A DNA stretch of 64,000 bases from Epiperipatus broadwayi (lineage: Eukaryota; Onychophora; Udeonychophora; Euonychophora; Peripatidae), in assembly GCA_028023455.1 (NCBI GenBank), contig JAQFVV010012405.1, forward strand, positions 11,517,423 through 11,581,422. Direction: 5' to 3'. Every line of letters starts with the position of its first letter. Positions within the stretch are counted from its first letter, which is position 1. The notes beneath the pieces were generated by a model. It was not told the DNA's origin. It saw only the letters and a program-made list of their open reading frames with translations, and ran no database searches. A program made the translations under genes and the position numbers. Shown piece by piece: positions 63,951 through 64,000 of the stretch.

Positions 63951-64000
63951 AATTTTTTAAAGACATTCAATACTCATATTAGATGATGGAAATAGTCCAA

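Larger units (their letters stand above)
63334..64000. repeat. Palindrome of two head-to-head SINEs, reaching the window edge
   Basis: The left arm 63334-63649 and right arm 63677-64000 pair from ATTGGACTATTTCCATCATC at the outside to CCTGATTTCTCCA / TGGAGAAATCAGG at the centre. The loop is about 26 bp. The arms differ by substitutions and indels (about 85-90% by eye). The palindrome may continue past 64000. Confidence 0.85.

Overview
This 64 kb window is AT-rich, CpG-poor animal DNA made almost entirely of repeats. I find no convincing host protein-coding gene, rRNA or functional tRNA. The repeat content (RTE, CR1-like and I-like LINEs, Penelope-like elements, very short tRNA-derived SINEs, long GATA/GACA arrays, abundant fold-back elements) suits a repeat-rich invertebrate. 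A mollusc, possibly a cephalopod, is my best guess from general knowledge, with low confidence.

Layout. 0-2.4 kb: two 5'-truncated I-like LINE ends, each with a (TAA)n tail of about 95 units, abut a Penelope-like (PLE) fragment between inverted flanks. 5.6-10.1 kb: a diverged giant fold-back centred near 7.2 kb, whose arms later received a SINE (16-bp target duplication), a second repeat (8-bp duplication) and a 948-bp Tigger/pogo-like element (TA). 10.6-20.5 kb: fragments of a LINE ending in (CACAT/CATCA)n; three lie head to tail at 14.98-20.46 kb. 20.9-21.2 kb: compact palindrome flanked by a 13-bp direct repeat. 22.9-23.4 kb: (CTAT)n/(CTGT)n. 26.5-27.15 kb: palindrome with arms of about 285 bp. 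28.9-33.3 kb: the longest copy of the CATCA-tailed LINE, with ORF1 (PHD-like finger plus SGNH/GDSL esterase), endonuclease, reverse transcriptase and C-terminal zinc knuckle all recognisable but broken. 33.6-35.8 kb: unidentified coding-like remnant and a minus-strand LINE RT fragment. 36-46 kb: fold-back elements, an RTE fragment, a SINE with target duplication, and anonymous DNA. 47.2-49.2 kb: GATA/GACA arrays. 50.0-53.3 kb: an old RTE copy split by a 941-bp PLE insertion with a 14-bp target duplication; the insertion keeps an open GIY-YIG reading frame. 53.4-57.5 kb: two further PLE remnants. 59.02-62.25 kb: a full-length RTE LINE with an 8-bp target duplication and intact catalytic RT residues. 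63.3-64.0 kb: head-to-head tRNA-derived SINEs forming a palindrome that reaches the window edge.

Two themes stand out. First, four independent PLE remnants occur, and the two best-preserved GIY-YIG fragments each sit inside inverted flanking repeats. Second, inverted repeats of unrelated families occur throughout at scales from 60 bp to 4.5 kb, so transcripts crossing this window could form extensive double-stranded RNA. All element assignments come from reading translated motifs and repeat boundaries by eye; no database search was done.
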